DNA of 64,000 nt, from assembly GCA_003480165.1 (NCBI GenBank), contig QUIQ01000001.1:186001-250000 (forward strand), written 5' to 3'. Positions within the stretch are counted from its first letter, which is position 1; each line of letters begins with the position of its first letter. Positions 25,602 through 35,082 of the stretch are shown here, one piece after another. The notes beneath the pieces are model-generated. The model was not told the DNA's origin, did no database searches, and saw nothing but the letters and a program-made list of their open reading frames with translations. The translations under genes and the position numbers were made by a program. Origin of the DNA: Firmicutes bacterium AM41-11. GTDB lineage: Bacteria > Bacillota_I > Bacilli_A > Erysipelotrichales > Erysipelotrichaceae.

Positions 25602-26395
25602 TACATACCCCTAGACTTCTTTGCGCAAGCATCCATGGCTTCTAAAATTGAAGAACGAAATCCCGTCTTTTCTAATACGGAAACGGCTTCAATTGTCGTT
25701 CCAGCTGGCGAACAGACCCTATCTTTTAAAACTGCCGGATGAAGATTGGTGTCAAGGACCATTTTTGCCGAACCTAGAACTGCCTGTGCCGCAAACTGAA
25801 TAGCCATGTCCATAGGCATACCTTCTTTAACAGCTGCATTAGCCATTGTTTCAATAAACACATAAACATAGGCAGGACTTGAGCCAGATACAGCAGTGAC
25901 GGCATCCATTTGATTTTCTTGCACCGAAGCACATTTTCCAAAACTATTTAAGATTTTTTCTACAAGGGTCATCTCTTCTTGCCTACAAGCACCATTGCAT
26001 ACATAAGCTGTCATACCCTCAGAAACCTGTGCTGGTGTATTGGGCATACAACGCACAATTTTCAAAGTTCTGCCAAAAGCCTTTTCTAATCGATCAAGGG
26101 TAAAACCTGGAGCAATCGTTAGAATCAAAACCGTATCTTTCACAAGATCTTTAATTTGCGCAATAACTTTTTCATAAACTTGCGGTTTTACACTCAAGAC
26201 AAGCACATCGCTTACTTTCGCAACGTCTTCATTCGAAGTTGTTGTTGCGATGCCTAAATCAGAATGAATTTTATCCAACTTTTCTTGCGAACGATTGGAC
26301 ACAAGAAAAGATTCTTTATCAAAATTATGGGAAGCAATCATACCATGAATCATCGCATTTGCCATATTTCCACAACCAATAAAACCTATTTTCAT
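25601..26395 (-). CDS. proC: Pyrroline-5-carboxylate reductase
   Basis: 264 residues. The N-terminal Rossmann motif IGFIGCGNMANAM binds NAD(P)H; VSGSSPAYVY and the C-terminal DRVCSPAGTTIEAV are the substrate and dimer signatures. It reduces pyrroline-5-carboxylate to L-proline. AGGAGG precedes the ATG. No proA or proB is nearby. The Wzy-like gene follows with 1-nt overlap. Confidence 0.95.
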   Translation of the reverse strand: MKIGFIGCGNMANAMIHGMIASHNFDKESFLVSNRSQEKLDKIHSDLGIATTTSNEDVAKVSDVLVLSVKPQVYEKVIAQIKDLVKDTVLILTIAPGFTLDRLEKAFGRTLKIVRCMPNTPAQVSEGMTAYVCNGACRQEEMTLVEKILNSFGKCASVQENQMDAVTAVSGSSPAYVYVFIETMANAAVKEGMPMDMAIQFAAQAVLGSAKMVLDTNLHPAVLKDRVCSPAGTTIEAVSVLEKTGFRSSILEAMDACAKKSRGM

Positions 26396-26436
26396 AAGCG
26401 TTCCTCCTAACGTTATTCAGTTTACCATACAAAAAG

Positions 26437-26473
26437 AAAAAAGCCTTTAAAAAACATAGGGTTTTCTAAAGGC
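26437..26473 (-). terminator. Terminator after tRNA-Thr
   Basis: GCCTTTA (26443-26449) pairs with TAAAGGC (26467-26473), then a T-rich run on the minus strand. Confidence 0.65.
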
Positions 26474-26483
26474 ATTGTTTTCA

Positions 26484-26559
26484 TGGTGCCGAAGATAGGA
26501 CTTGAACCTACGACCTACGCGTTACGAGTGCGTTGCACTACCAACTGTGCTACTTCGGC
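26484..26559 (-). tRNA. tRNA-Thr(CGT)
   Basis: 76 nt. GCCGAAG pairs with CTTCGGC; anticodon loop CTCGTAA gives CGT. The pair closing the anticodon stem is A-C, slightly imperfect. T loop GTTCAAG; CCA encoded. Confidence 0.95.
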
Positions 26560-26584
26560 GTACGCATATTATTTTAAAACAAGT

Positions 26585-26617
26585 AAAAAAACAATGCAAG
26601 TAGAATTCTACTTGCAT
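26585..26617 (-). terminator. Terminator after the glycyl-radical enzyme gene
   Basis: A perfect 24-nt palindrome (26594-26617, centre GAATTC) with T7 on its minus-strand 3' side. Confidence 0.85.
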
Positions 26618-26625
26618 CGTGTAAT

Positions 26626-29040
26626 CTAAAGTGAATTTTGCGTTCGGGCAATAATCGCATCTTGGGCTTGTGGCATCAAAGAAATAAATTGGGCACAATA
26701 TCCTGCCACGCGAACAATTAGATCTGTATACTTATCGGGATGTTTTTGCGCATCTAATAAAGTCTCGGTTTGAATGACATTAAATTGATTATGATAAATA
26801 CCTTTCTTTTGCGAAACGATTAGAAAATCAATAAACTTGTCTAATTGTTGTTGCCCATCTAAAGAATCTGGTAAAAAGCGCATATTTAAGAGTTGTCCTG
26901 CAGCTACTTTCGCATTTGGCAGTTTAGCCACCGAATTAATAACTGCCGTTGGTCCATGTTTATCTGTACCCTGGGTTGGAGAACAACCTTCATTTAATGG
27001 AGAACCAGCCATTCTTCCATCTGGCGTTGCACCTACCACAAAGCCATTTGGTACATACGAAGTAATATTCGAAGTAGACATCGTATAACAGCTGACTTCT
27101 GGTCCTTTTCCCGTTCGCAAGGTTGTATAGTTAGGTAATAGTTCTAAATAAGAGTCAAAGACATCTTTCACAAGTTCATCAACTTCATCGATATCATTGC
27201 CAAATTTTGGTGCCTTTAAACAAAGTTTGCGAATCATTTGGGCTTCGATACTCGCCCAGTTTTCATCCATCGCATCCAATAAAGCTTTTAAGGATACTTT
27301 CTTTTGATCAAAGACCAATTGTTTGATGGCTTCTAAACTATTTCCTACTACACTTGGTCCAATATTGGATTGACTGATGACATCATATTTGCAGCCTCCC
27401 TCTTTTAGCGTCTTTCCTAATTGCATCGCATTTTGAATAAAACAACTTGCCAATGGTGATGCATCATATTGAACTAAAAAAGAATCACAAATCTTATCAC
27501 AAGCAACCGATAAATCAGAATAATACTTAAGATACTTTTTCCAAGCTGACCAAAGTTCTTGATAACTTTCAAAATGGGAATGCATGGAATCAGATACATC
27601 CAGCTTCAATAAGCGAATCTTTGTATTGGGATCAAAGCCATTATGTAAGACAATTTCTAAGACCTTTCCCCAGTTCACATACGTCATGCCTGTTGCTCGA
27701 TGCCCGTATTTTCCCGGAACCCCAGTTTCTACACATCCAATCGGACAATAATCGAGTGCATCTGCATGGGAAATGCCTAGATCTTCTAATCCTTTTGCGG
27801 CCACCTCATCATTAAAAAGACTTGGCATACCACAACCAGTACGAATTAATTTTGCACAGGCTTCCAAAAATCTTCTTGGAGTATGGGCATGAATTCTTGC
27901 AGAAAAATTTGGTTCTGCCAAAGCAGTTAAATTCATTGCTTCGATGCAAAGATACGATATTTCGTTCGTTCCATCTTGTCCATTCGGTTTCAAACCACCT
28001 ACCACAAGGTTGGAATACAAAGGGTATCCTTGAGAAAACTTGGTATGCCCATAAGGTCGTACCTTATTACAACTTGAATTCATCAAAAACATATGGGTAA
28101 TAATTTCTAAAGCTTTATCTTCCGAGATTTTTCCTTCCGCTAGATCTTTTTGATAGTACGGATAGATATATTGATCAAAGCGCCCGTAACAAAACGAATG
28201 TCCATTACTTTCAATCATTTGAAGAACATGAACCATATAGCACACTTCAACAGCTTCATAAAAGCTTCTGGCTCCTTGTTCCATCATCGTTGCTGCCATC
28301 TCTGCCATTTCAAGCAATTCTTGTTTCCGCTTAGGATCTTGACAAGTATGTGCTTCTTTTTGAGCCAAAAGGCCATAGCGTTTAAAATAGCACAGAGCTG
28401 CTTCTAAGCTAATTATGACCGCTTTATAAAAATCGATTTGATGCGCTGAAAGTTGTGAATTCAATAATTTTTCTTTTGCCTCATTGATCAGCGAACGAAA
28501 ACCTCTTTTTAATAATGTTGGATAATCCGGAACAATATGCCCATCCCCACTCATGCTGATACCACCGCGGTGAATGACCCCTTGTTTTTCTGCCAATAGA
28601 ATTTCTTCAGGCATTGCAGCATTCACAGCATCTTCATGGGTATGCCTATGCCAATAAGGCGCAATGGATAAAAGATCTGCTTTAGTTTGGTCATCAATCG
28701 CAAAGACATCACCTTCCCGTTTTTCAAAAGTATCCAGTTCATCAATGACCCAATCAATAGAATATTCAGGAAAAATCGGTGCGGCAAAATTCCGACTTGC
28801 CTGATTTCCAAAAATCAGAGAATCTTCTTCCAAATAAATATCCATATGTGTTAGCGTATGCGCAAAAGCTTTGGCTTTACGAAGGATATAAGGGTCTTGT
28901 TCAGTTTGTTGAAAAGATTCGGTATACAATAAAGCTCTTTGCGAACAAATGCTGGCTTTACGGTTCTGCATCCGTTTTTGTAGTCGAGCAAGTCTTTCCC
29001 GGTCTAACTCTTTTGGTGAAAGAATCAAATAATCTCGCAT
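26626..29040 (-). CDS. Glycyl-radical enzyme of the dehydratase/lyase type
   Basis: 804 residues from ATG at 29040, picked because AAGGAG lies 7 nt upstream; an earlier in-frame start at 29091 lacks this. The glycyl-radical loop near the C-terminus reads RVAGYCAQF with G780. The active-site loop has C436 and E438 in GCVETG. This C-x-E motif belongs to the dehydratase/lyase branch (glycerol, hydroxyproline, choline and related enzymes), not to true pyruvate formate-lyase, which has two adjacent cysteines. The substrate cannot be named. A radical-SAM activase is needed but none is next to it. Oxygen would destroy the active form, so an anaerobic lifestyle is implied. Confidence 0.85.
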   Translation of the reverse strand: MRDYLILSPKELDRERLARLQKRMQNRKASICSQRALLYTESFQQTEQDPYILRKAKAFAHTLTHMDIYLEEDSLIFGNQASRNFAAPIFPEYSIDWVIDELDTFEKREGDVFAIDDQTKADLLSIAPYWHRHTHEDAVNAAMPEEILLAEKQGVIHRGGISMSGDGHIVPDYPTLLKRGFRSLINEAKEKLLNSQLSAHQIDFYKAVIISLEAALCYFKRYGLLAQKEAHTCQDPKRKQELLEMAEMAATMMEQGARSFYEAVEVCYMVHVLQMIESNGHSFCYGRFDQYIYPYYQKDLAEGKISEDKALEIITHMFLMNSSCNKVRPYGHTKFSQGYPLYSNLVVGGLKPNGQDGTNEISYLCIEAMNLTALAEPNFSARIHAHTPRRFLEACAKLIRTGCGMPSLFNDEVAAKGLEDLGISHADALDYCPIGCVETGVPGKYGHRATGMTYVNWGKVLEIVLHNGFDPNTKIRLLKLDVSDSMHSHFESYQELWSAWKKYLKYYSDLSVACDKICDSFLVQYDASPLASCFIQNAMQLGKTLKEGGCKYDVISQSNIGPSVVGNSLEAIKQLVFDQKKVSLKALLDAMDENWASIEAQMIRKLCLKAPKFGNDIDEVDELVKDVFDSYLELLPNYTTLRTGKGPEVSCYTMSTSNITSYVPNGFVVGATPDGRMAGSPLNEGCSPTQGTDKHGPTAVINSVAKLPNAKVAAGQLLNMRFLPDSLDGQQQLDKFIDFLIVSQKKGIYHNQFNVIQTETLLDAQKHPDKYTDLIVRVAGYCAQFISLMPQAQDAIIARTQNSL

Positions 29041-29121
29041 AAAGTTCTCCTTTTCTTCACTATAGCATCCTAAACAAGCATTTTCAATCACATTATGTTC
29101 GTTTATGATTACTTCAGAAAC

Positions 29122-29152
29122 AAAAAAACTGAAACAAGTTTCCTCATTTCAG
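29122..29152 (-). terminator. Terminator after the repeat membrane protein gene
   Basis: CTGAAA pairs with TTTCAG (29147-29152 and 29129-29134) and is followed by T7 on the minus strand. Confidence 0.6.
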
Positions 29153-29162
29153 CTTTGATCAT

Positions 29163-30449
29163 TTAGTTTTTAGCATCTTCTTTGGCTTGATAATCTTTAA
29201 TGGATTGTTTGATTGATGAAATCATATCATTGTTCGAATCAATTTCTTTTTGTAGCTCTTCTTCAGTAAAACCATACGATTCCGGATCACTTTGATAGCT
29301 CAATAAAGATTCTCCGTATTCCTTATATGTTTTTAATTGGGCTTTTAAATCCGCAATTTCATCTTCATAGCTATTTGCCAAAGCTTGTTCCTGATCAACT
29401 AAATCCGAGAAATTTGTTCCCGTGATTTCTGTAGCCAAGTTATCAATCGTCTGTTTATCCGCATCGGATAGAGATTGATACACATCCACATAATTTAAAA
29501 TCATCTCTTTTTCTTGATCAGTATAACTGAGCCAATTAGAAATATAATCTTGAAGACGGGTCAAAGCTTCCTGCTTCGATTGTTGGTTTTTCACTTTCAA
29601 TTCTTTAAAGATCTTCGTTAGCTTAGAACCAGTTTGTTCTTTAAAATACGCATTGATATCCTGCTTTTGTGAATCCAATAAGCGATTGTATTTTGTCTTA
29701 TAGCCCAATAACTCACTCTTCTCCGTATCACTGGACATATCCCATTCATCCGCATATTCTTGCAACTTATTATATGTTTCTTGCATAGATGGCGTAATGG
29801 TATGCGCTGGATCATAAACCAATGTTTTATATGCATAGCCTGTTAATAAAAGAGCTAAAACACAGACACAGACAAGAATAGAAATCAAACGTGTCTTAAA
29901 ACGGAAACGGCGTTTTTCGGATTCGGTTAAAACACCATGCGTTTCTACATCATCAGGATCAGTTAACGTTCTTTGCAGACGCTCTAATTTTATTCGACCG
30001 GTTTGTGTAGTACGAATCAAAGTATCCGTCAAAGACAAGTCATGGGTATTTTTTCTTTGTCTCGATAATGGACGATCTTTTTCATCCACACGAATCAAAC
30101 GCGTACGCGTAATCGTATGACGATCGCGATTTTGTTTTTGATCCAATTCTTTTTGAATAGATTTCAAAGAATCATCATCGCTATCGTATTGAATCGAACG
30201 GGTTGTAAAATCCGGAATATCCAAAGAATGTTTCTTACGATAATCTTTTTCTTCCTGACGAATCGGTTTCTGTCCTCTTTGTTTACGTAATTGATCTAAA
30301 GCATTTTCTAAGCGACCTTCGGCAGCCATTTTCTCTTCTGGACTCAAAGGTAGATCTTTTTCCTCTTTTGTAGAAGAATGGCTTTCTTTTTGGGAATCCA
30401 AAAGAGCTTTTGTATAATCATCTATTTCATTTTTTGTATCTTTATCCAT
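29163..30449 (-). CDS. Single-pass membrane protein with two 70-residue extracytoplasmic repeats
   Basis: 428 residues. Residues 1-185 are charged, low-complexity and probably disordered in the cytosol. One membrane helix spans 189-208. The outer part holds two ungapped tandem repeats 70 residues apart: Y232/Y302, W236/W306, EK 243-244/313-314, Y250/Y320, Y254/Y324, KQ 262-263/332-333, and E271-T-G274/E341-T-G344 align exactly. A coiled coil (about 358-425) ends the protein. I do not recognise the family. Thr/Arg-rich stretches in the N-part (112-160) could be phosphorylation sites (inference). GAGG precedes the ATG. It is transcribed downstream of tRNA-Leu, from which a terminator separates it. 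Confidence 0.6.
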   Translation of the reverse strand: MDKDTKNEIDDYTKALLDSQKESHSSTKEEKDLPLSPEEKMAAEGRLENALDQLRKQRGQKPIRQEEKDYRKKHSLDIPDFTTRSIQYDSDDDSLKSIQKELDQKQNRDRHTITRTRLIRVDEKDRPLSRQRKNTHDLSLTDTLIRTTQTGRIKLERLQRTLTDPDDVETHGVLTESEKRRFRFKTRLISILVCVCVLALLLTGYAYKTLVYDPAHTITPSMQETYNKLQEYADEWDMSSDTEKSELLGYKTKYNRLLDSQKQDINAYFKEQTGSKLTKIFKELKVKNQQSKQEALTRLQDYISNWLSYTDQEKEMILNYVDVYQSLSDADKQTIDNLATEITGTNFSDLVDQEQALANSYEDEIADLKAQLKTYKEYGESLLSYQSDPESYGFTEEELQKEIDSNNDMISSIKQSIKDYQAKEDAKN

Positions 30450-30501
30450 TCTGAACCTCTTAACGGTATTATTTTAGCATAGGAAAGGTAAAACAATTCA
30501 T

Positions 30502-30526
30502 AAAAAAAACGAGCCAACGCTCGTTT
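30502..30526 (-). terminator. Terminator after tRNA-Leu
   Basis: AAACGAGC pairs with GCTCGTTT around a 4-nt loop, with T8 on the minus strand. Confidence 0.85.
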
Positions 30527-30535
30527 CTACGCAAA

Positions 30536-30622
30536 TGGTGCCCAGGGCCGGACTCGAACCGGCACGGTATCGCTACCGGTGGATTTTGAGTCCACTGCGT
30601 CTACCAGTTTCACCACCCGGGC
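30536..30622 (-). tRNA. tRNA-Leu(CAA)
   Basis: 87 nt with a long variable arm. GCCCGGG pairs with CCTGGGC; the anticodon stem GTGGA/TCCAC encloses CTCAAAA, anticodon CAA. T arm GCCGG-TTCGAGT-CCGGC; CCA encoded. Confidence 0.95.
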
Positions 30623-30669
30623 GTTGCTCAATTATCTTAACGTAAATAGTCCTACAATGCAAGTATAAA

Positions 30670-30698
30670 TTGGAATTTTTTTATTATAATTGTATAAT
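30670..30698 (+). promoter_or_regulatory. mnmA promoter
   Basis: TTGGAA (30670-30675), 17 nt, TATAAT (30693-30698), followed by AGGAGG at 30712-30717 and ATG at 30725. Confidence 0.75.
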
Positions 30699-30724
30699 AA
30701 GCTCACAAGCCAGGAGGATTTATT

Positions 30725-31885
30725 ATGAAAGTACTTGTCGGATTAAGTGGTGGTGTAGATTCAGCTGTAGCAGCTTATCTATTAAAAAAACAAGGACACG
30801 ATGTAACGTGTTGTTTTATGCGTAATTGGGATAGTTTTGCCAATAACGACATTGCCGGAAATCCCACCATTCAGGATGATACTTGTCCTCAAGAACAAGA
30901 CTATATGGATGCCTTAGCCGTTGCGAAAAAATTAGATCTTCCCTTACAACGTGTCGATTACATTAAAGAATACTGGGATCATGTATTCACGACTTTCCTA
31001 GAAGAATACAAAAAAGGACGTACACCAAATCCTGATATTCTTTGTAACAAATATATAAAATTTGATTCTTTTTATAAAAGAGCCATGGATCTTGGTTTTG
31101 ACATGGTAGCTACTGGCCACTATGCATCGACAACCTATCAAAATAATTTTAACTATTTATCTAGAGCCTTGGATCAAAATAAAGATCAAACCTACTTTTT
31201 ATGTCAAGTGGATAAAGATGCTTTTCAACATACCCTTTTCCCATTGGGAAATCTGGAAAAGCCCGAAGTTCGTAAAATTGCCAAAGAATTAGAATTAGAT
31301 TCGGTTTCCACAAAAAAAGACAGTACAGGTATCTGTTTTATTGGTGAAAGAAATTTCCGTCAATTTTTATCCAACTATCTTCCAAGTAAAACAGGAAAGA
31401 TTGTCGATATTGATACCGGAAAAGTTGTTGGAGAACATGTAGGTGTCTTATATTACACAATTGGACAAAGAAAAGGCCTAAACATTTCAACGGTACGTGG
31501 TCCTTGGTTTGTGATTGGAAAAGATGTACAAAAGAATATTTTATTTGTCTGTCATACCGATCACCAAGACTGGTTATATTCCGATTCTTGTTTAGTAAAA
31601 AATATTAACTGGTTAGTGGATGATGCCTATACGATTCCAAAAGAATGTACAGCTAAATTCCGCTATCGCCAAAAAGATCAAGATATTCAATTAGAAATCA
31701 TCGATGAAACGACCGCAATGGTTTATTATCCGCAAAAAATTGCTTCCGTCACTTGTGGACAAGAAGCCGTATTCTATGATGGAAATATCTGTTTAGGTGG
31801 TGGCGTGATTGAAGAAGTCTATCGCGATCACAAAGATTTAAACCAAACCATTCTGCAAACATATGAGGCTAAAAACAATGGATGA
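30725..31885 (+). CDS. mnmA: tRNA-specific 2-thiouridylase
   Basis: 386 residues. PP-loop GLSGGVDSAVAAYLL at the N-terminus binds ATP. NPDILCNKYIKF holds the first catalytic Cys and TGICFIGERNF the second. It thiolates U34 of Lys, Glu and Gln tRNAs using a persulfide relay. A good promoter and AGGAGG lie upstream. Its last codons overlap the recD2 start by 8 nt, so the two are co-translated. Confidence 0.95.
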   Translation: MKVLVGLSGGVDSAVAAYLLKKQGHDVTCCFMRNWDSFANNDIAGNPTIQDDTCPQEQDYMDALAVAKKLDLPLQRVDYIKEYWDHVFTTFLEEYKKGRTPNPDILCNKYIKFDSFYKRAMDLGFDMVATGHYASTTYQNNFNYLSRALDQNKDQTYFLCQVDKDAFQHTLFPLGNLEKPEVRKIAKELELDSVSTKKDSTGICFIGERNFRQFLSNYLPSKTGKIVDIDTGKVVGEHVGVLYYTIGQRKGLNISTVRGPWFVIGKDVQKNILFVCHTDHQDWLYSDSCLVKNINWLVDDAYTIPKECTAKFRYRQKDQDIQLEIIDETTAMVYYPQKIASVTCGQEAVFYDGNICLGGGVIEEVYRDHKDLNQTILQTYEAKNNG

Positions 31886-33986
31886 AGTCATTCACGCAAA
31901 ACTCACTTATATCATATTTGAAAATCCGGTCAATCATTATATGGTTGGCCAGTTTTCCGATACCGATACCTATCATATATTTACCGCAACTGGCACGATG
32001 TTTGAAGCCAAAGAAGATCAAGTCTATACCTTAACTGGTAACTATGCCGTTCACCCAAGATATGGCAAACAATTTCAATTCATCAAAGCCGAACACGAAT
32101 TACCTTCTAGTAATGAAGCAATCGTGCGCTTTCTTTGTAGCGATACCTTTCCTACCATTGGTAAGAAAACCGCAGAATCGATTGTTGAAACGCTAGGGGA
32201 AGATTGTCTCATGCAGATCAAAGAACATCCTAAAAATCTGTATAAGGTACCCAAACTCACACAAAAACGTATCGATATTTTAGTGGAAGGCATTCAATCC
32301 TATGATGGTTTTTCTAAAACCTATTCCGAACTGATTGCTTATGGCCTTGAACCAGCTAAAATTTCCTTATTAGAACAAAATTATGAAGATGTTCTCACAA
32401 CGCTAAAGGAGAATTGTTTTCGTCCGTATTATGAAGTCTATGGGTTTGGCTATAAAAGTGCCTGTAAAATAGCCGATGGTATGCAAGTAGATGCCAAAGA
32501 CACAAAACGCCAAGATGCATTTATCTATGAAACTTTACGCAACCTTTCGATGCGTTCAGGCAATACCTATATATTAGCTTCTACGCTCTTTGCCCAATTC
32601 CCGCAAGTCAATCCGCAACAAATTATGGATTCTTTAGATCATTTAGTGGATATGGATGTGATCACCCAGAAGGAACAAAAGTATTATCCATTTCATTTGT
32701 ATGAGGAAGAAAAAGCCATTGCAGATCTATTAAAAGCCCATCAATTCAAAGTGGATCCCGTAGATCAAGAAACCTTGGATCAATACATTAAAGAAATCGA
32801 ATTTGCGAATGTGATCGCATACGATCCGATTCAAAAAGAAGCAATTAATACCTTCTTCAAAAAATCCTGTATGATTCTAAATGGTGGTCCTGGAACTGGA
32901 AAGACAACGATTGTGAAAGGGATTCTTCAAATGTGTAAAAGCATTTATCCGGAAGCCATCATTCAATGTTGTGCCCCAACCGGACGAGCCTCTAAACGTC
33001 TAGCCCAATTATCAGGTTGTAACAGTAAGACCATCCATTCTTTATTAAAGTGGAATATGGAAGATAATACCTTTGGCTATAACGAAGACAATCCATTAAC
33101 CGCAGATTTTTTAATCGTCGATGAATTCAGTATGGTAGATACCCATCTCTTTGCCAATCTTTTACTGGCCTTGCCAAGTCGCTGTCGAATCCTTTTAATT
33201 GGTGATGAAAATCAGTTAGAAAGCGTAGGTCCAGGAAAAGTTTTCCAAGATATCATTGCTGCAAATGTTTGTCCAATTGTCCATTTAGAAAAGATCTATC
33301 GACAGAGTCATGGGAGTGGAATTGTCGAACTAGCTTCGCAAATTCGCCATAATCAAACATGTCAATACCAGGACGGTGTACAATTCATCGAAAACTACAC
33401 CAATGAAATTCTTCCCACCGTTTTACGTATTGCACAAAATTACGATGCAGATACCCTGCAAGTATTAGCCCCAAAATATAGCGGTGCTGCGGGTATTGAC
33501 CAAATCAACCAGGCAATGCAAGCAATCTACAATCCCAAAAGTGTAGATAAAAAAGAAATCACGATTGGTGCTACCACCTTTCGGGAAAAAGATAAGATCA
33601 TGTTATTAAAAAATCTAGCGGATGAAGAAGTATACAATGGAGATATGGGAACCATTGTATCCATCGAAAAGAATAAACAAGACTATTGTGTCAGTGTAGA
33701 CTTTGGTCACTGTATGGTCGACTTTACAATGGACCTCTTATATTATTTAAAACATGCCTACTGTATTTCCATTCATAAATCTCAAGGTAGTGAATATCCA
33801 GTGGTTTGTTGCATCGTCGATCAAAGTGCGACCCATATGTACAATCAAAGAATTTTATATACAGCCATCTCGCGCGCCAAAAAAGAGCTCTTTATCATTG
33901 GCCAAAAAAGACTCTTTGAAAATAGTATCCAGATTAAACAAAAGCACATACGTCAAACCTCATTACTTGATATGCTGAAAAAATAG
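31878..33986 (+). CDS. recD2: RecD2-type DNA helicase
   Basis: 702 residues from ATG at 31878 (GAGG 9-10 nt upstream); an earlier frame start at 31863 is unlikely. The N-terminal RecD2-specific region with helix-hairpin-helix repeats (about 75-200) precedes an SF1 helicase core: Walker A NGGPGTGKTTIVKG, Walker B LIVDEFSMVD, GDENQLESVGPG, and the C-terminal motif HKSQGSEYPVV. RecD2 is a 5'-3' helicase acting in repair and replication restart without RecBC. Coupling to mnmA is common in Bacillota. Confidence 0.95.
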   Translation: MDEVIHAKLTYIIFENPVNHYMVGQFSDTDTYHIFTATGTMFEAKEDQVYTLTGNYAVHPRYGKQFQFIKAEHELPSSNEAIVRFLCSDTFPTIGKKTAESIVETLGEDCLMQIKEHPKNLYKVPKLTQKRIDILVEGIQSYDGFSKTYSELIAYGLEPAKISLLEQNYEDVLTTLKENCFRPYYEVYGFGYKSACKIADGMQVDAKDTKRQDAFIYETLRNLSMRSGNTYILASTLFAQFPQVNPQQIMDSLDHLVDMDVITQKEQKYYPFHLYEEEKAIADLLKAHQFKVDPVDQETLDQYIKEIEFANVIAYDPIQKEAINTFFKKSCMILNGGPGTGKTTIVKGILQMCKSIYPEAIIQCCAPTGRASKRLAQLSGCNSKTIHSLLKWNMEDNTFGYNEDNPLTADFLIVDEFSMVDTHLFANLLLALPSRCRILLIGDENQLESVGPGKVFQDIIAANVCPIVHLEKIYRQSHGSGIVELASQIRHNQTCQYQDGVQFIENYTNEILPTVLRIAQNYDADTLQVLAPKYSGAAGIDQINQAMQAIYNPKSVDKKEITIGATTFREKDKIMLLKNLADEEVYNGDMGTIVSIEKNKQDYCVSVDFGHCMVDFTMDLLYYLKHAYCISIHKSQGSEYPVVCCIVDQSATHMYNQRILYTAISRAKKELFIIGQKRLFENSIQIKQKHIRQTSLLDMLKK

Positions 33987-34007
33987 GCACCGAATTCGGT
34001 GCCTTTT
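33986..34007. terminator. Bidirectional terminator between recD2 and the glycosyltransferase
   Basis: The perfect palindrome GGCACCGAATTCGGTGCC (33986-34003) starts within the recD2 stop and is followed by TTTT on plus and by a T-rich run on minus. Confidence 0.85.
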
Positions 34008-34728
34008 AGTCTGCATAATTATCCCAGATCGTCGTACTATATATTTTATCCACTTGGGGCTGATTTAAATATTTCTTATCCATCATAGCTTCCAAGACCA
34101 GTTTTTGCCGAGCTTTAGCTTTCTGTACATTTTCCGCCGAAGTTAATTCATAAGTAGCAGGTGATTGTGGAATGCCTGCTAAAATCGTACATTGTGCATC
34201 TGTTAAATCTTCTGGTACTTGACCAAAATAGCCTTGACTGGCTTCATAAATACCAGAATACCCATTTCCATAATTGATTACATTCACATATAACGCAAAG
34301 ATTTCCTCTTTGGAGTAACGTCCTTCTAGTTCCTTCGCAAAATAGAATTCCGCCGTTTTCCATTGCAGATTCGAATCATACGTTCCATAAAGATTCTTTG
34401 CCAGTTGCTGAGTAATGGTTGAGCCACCGGATTTTAATAATCCTGGTAATACCTGGCTGGCCAAAGCACGAGCTAAGCCTTTATAATCCACTCCATCGTG
34501 TTCAAAGAAGCGTCGGTCTTCAATCGAAACCGTAGCCCGAACTAAGGTTTTTGGCAATTCCCCATACGAAACAAAAGTTGGATCGGATTCGACTTGATCA
34601 ACAAGGGTTGTGATAGGTGCTTGCGTTGAATAGCTTCTATATTCTTTATAGCCATATAAAGCAATACCGGCCAGGGCAAACACACAAACCATCACAAGGA
34701 TAAATAGTATGCGGCCAATTTTTTTCAT
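34006..34728 (-). CDS. mtgA: Monofunctional peptidoglycan glycosyltransferase (GT51)
   Basis: 240 residues. One N-terminal membrane helix (about 7-26), then a GT51 domain with the catalytic Glu in SIEDRRFFEHDGVD, GGSTITQQLAKNLY and the later KEEIFALYVNVINYGNG. No transpeptidase domain follows, so it only polymerises lipid II outside the membrane. AAGGAGG precedes the ATG. Confidence 0.9.
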   Translation of the reverse strand: MKKIGRILFILVMVCVFALAGIALYGYKEYRSYSTQAPITTLVDQVESDPTFVSYGELPKTLVRATVSIEDRRFFEHDGVDYKGLARALASQVLPGLLKSGGSTITQQLAKNLYGTYDSNLQWKTAEFYFAKELEGRYSKEEIFALYVNVINYGNGYSGIYEASQGYFGQVPEDLTDAQCTILAGIPQSPATYELTSAENVQKAKARQKLVLEAMMDKKYLNQPQVDKIYSTTIWDNYAD

Positions 34729-34740
34729 AGAACCTCCTTA

Positions 34741-34766
34741 AAAAAAGAAGAGTGCCTTCGCACTCT
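34741..34766 (-). terminator. Terminator after the YneF-like gene
   Basis: AGAGTGC pairs with GCACTCT around a CTTC/GAAG tetraloop, then T-rich on minus. Confidence 0.8.
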
Positions 34767-34774
34767 ATCATCCA

Positions 34775-34990
34775 TTATCGGTTTTGATTCACAGATTTCA
34801 TAATTTGACGAATCTGTGCTTCACTAGGTTTACGTCCCATCTGTAGAAACATTGCACGAATCATTTTTTCATTGATAGGTGGGTTTTCTTTAATTTCTTT
34901 TTCAAACTTCTTTTTCGTGAAATAGAAACCTAAAAAAGCTCCAATAATAACGCCTACTAATGTAAATAAAATTGAACTTAATCCCGACAT
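34775..34990 (-). CDS. YneF/UPF0154-family small membrane protein
   Basis: 71 residues. One N-terminal helix (about 5-25, LFTLVGVIIGAFLGFYFTKK) and a basic, cytosolic tail with the family signature NPPINEKMIRAMFLQMGRKPSE. The family is widespread in Bacillota and Mollicutes but its role is unknown. GAGGATGA lies upstream of the ATG. Confidence 0.9.
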   Translation of the reverse strand: MSGLSSILFTLVGVIIGAFLGFYFTKKKFEKEIKENPPINEKMIRAMFLQMGRKPSEAQIRQIMKSVNQNR

Positions 34991-35082
34991 AAAAAACTCA
35001 TCCTCGCTATCTACTTGATTATTTTACTATCTTTTTTTGGCTTTATCAACTATTTAAAGAACTATGTGATAATGTGTGAAAA

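Noticed and set aside
26594-26617. Perfect 24-nt palindrome as a possible operator
   Set aside because: Directly downstream of a stop codon and followed by T7 on the same strand, so a terminator explains it.
26626-29040. Calling the glycyl-radical enzyme pyruvate formate-lyase
   Set aside because: The active-site loop has C-x-E instead of adjacent cysteines.
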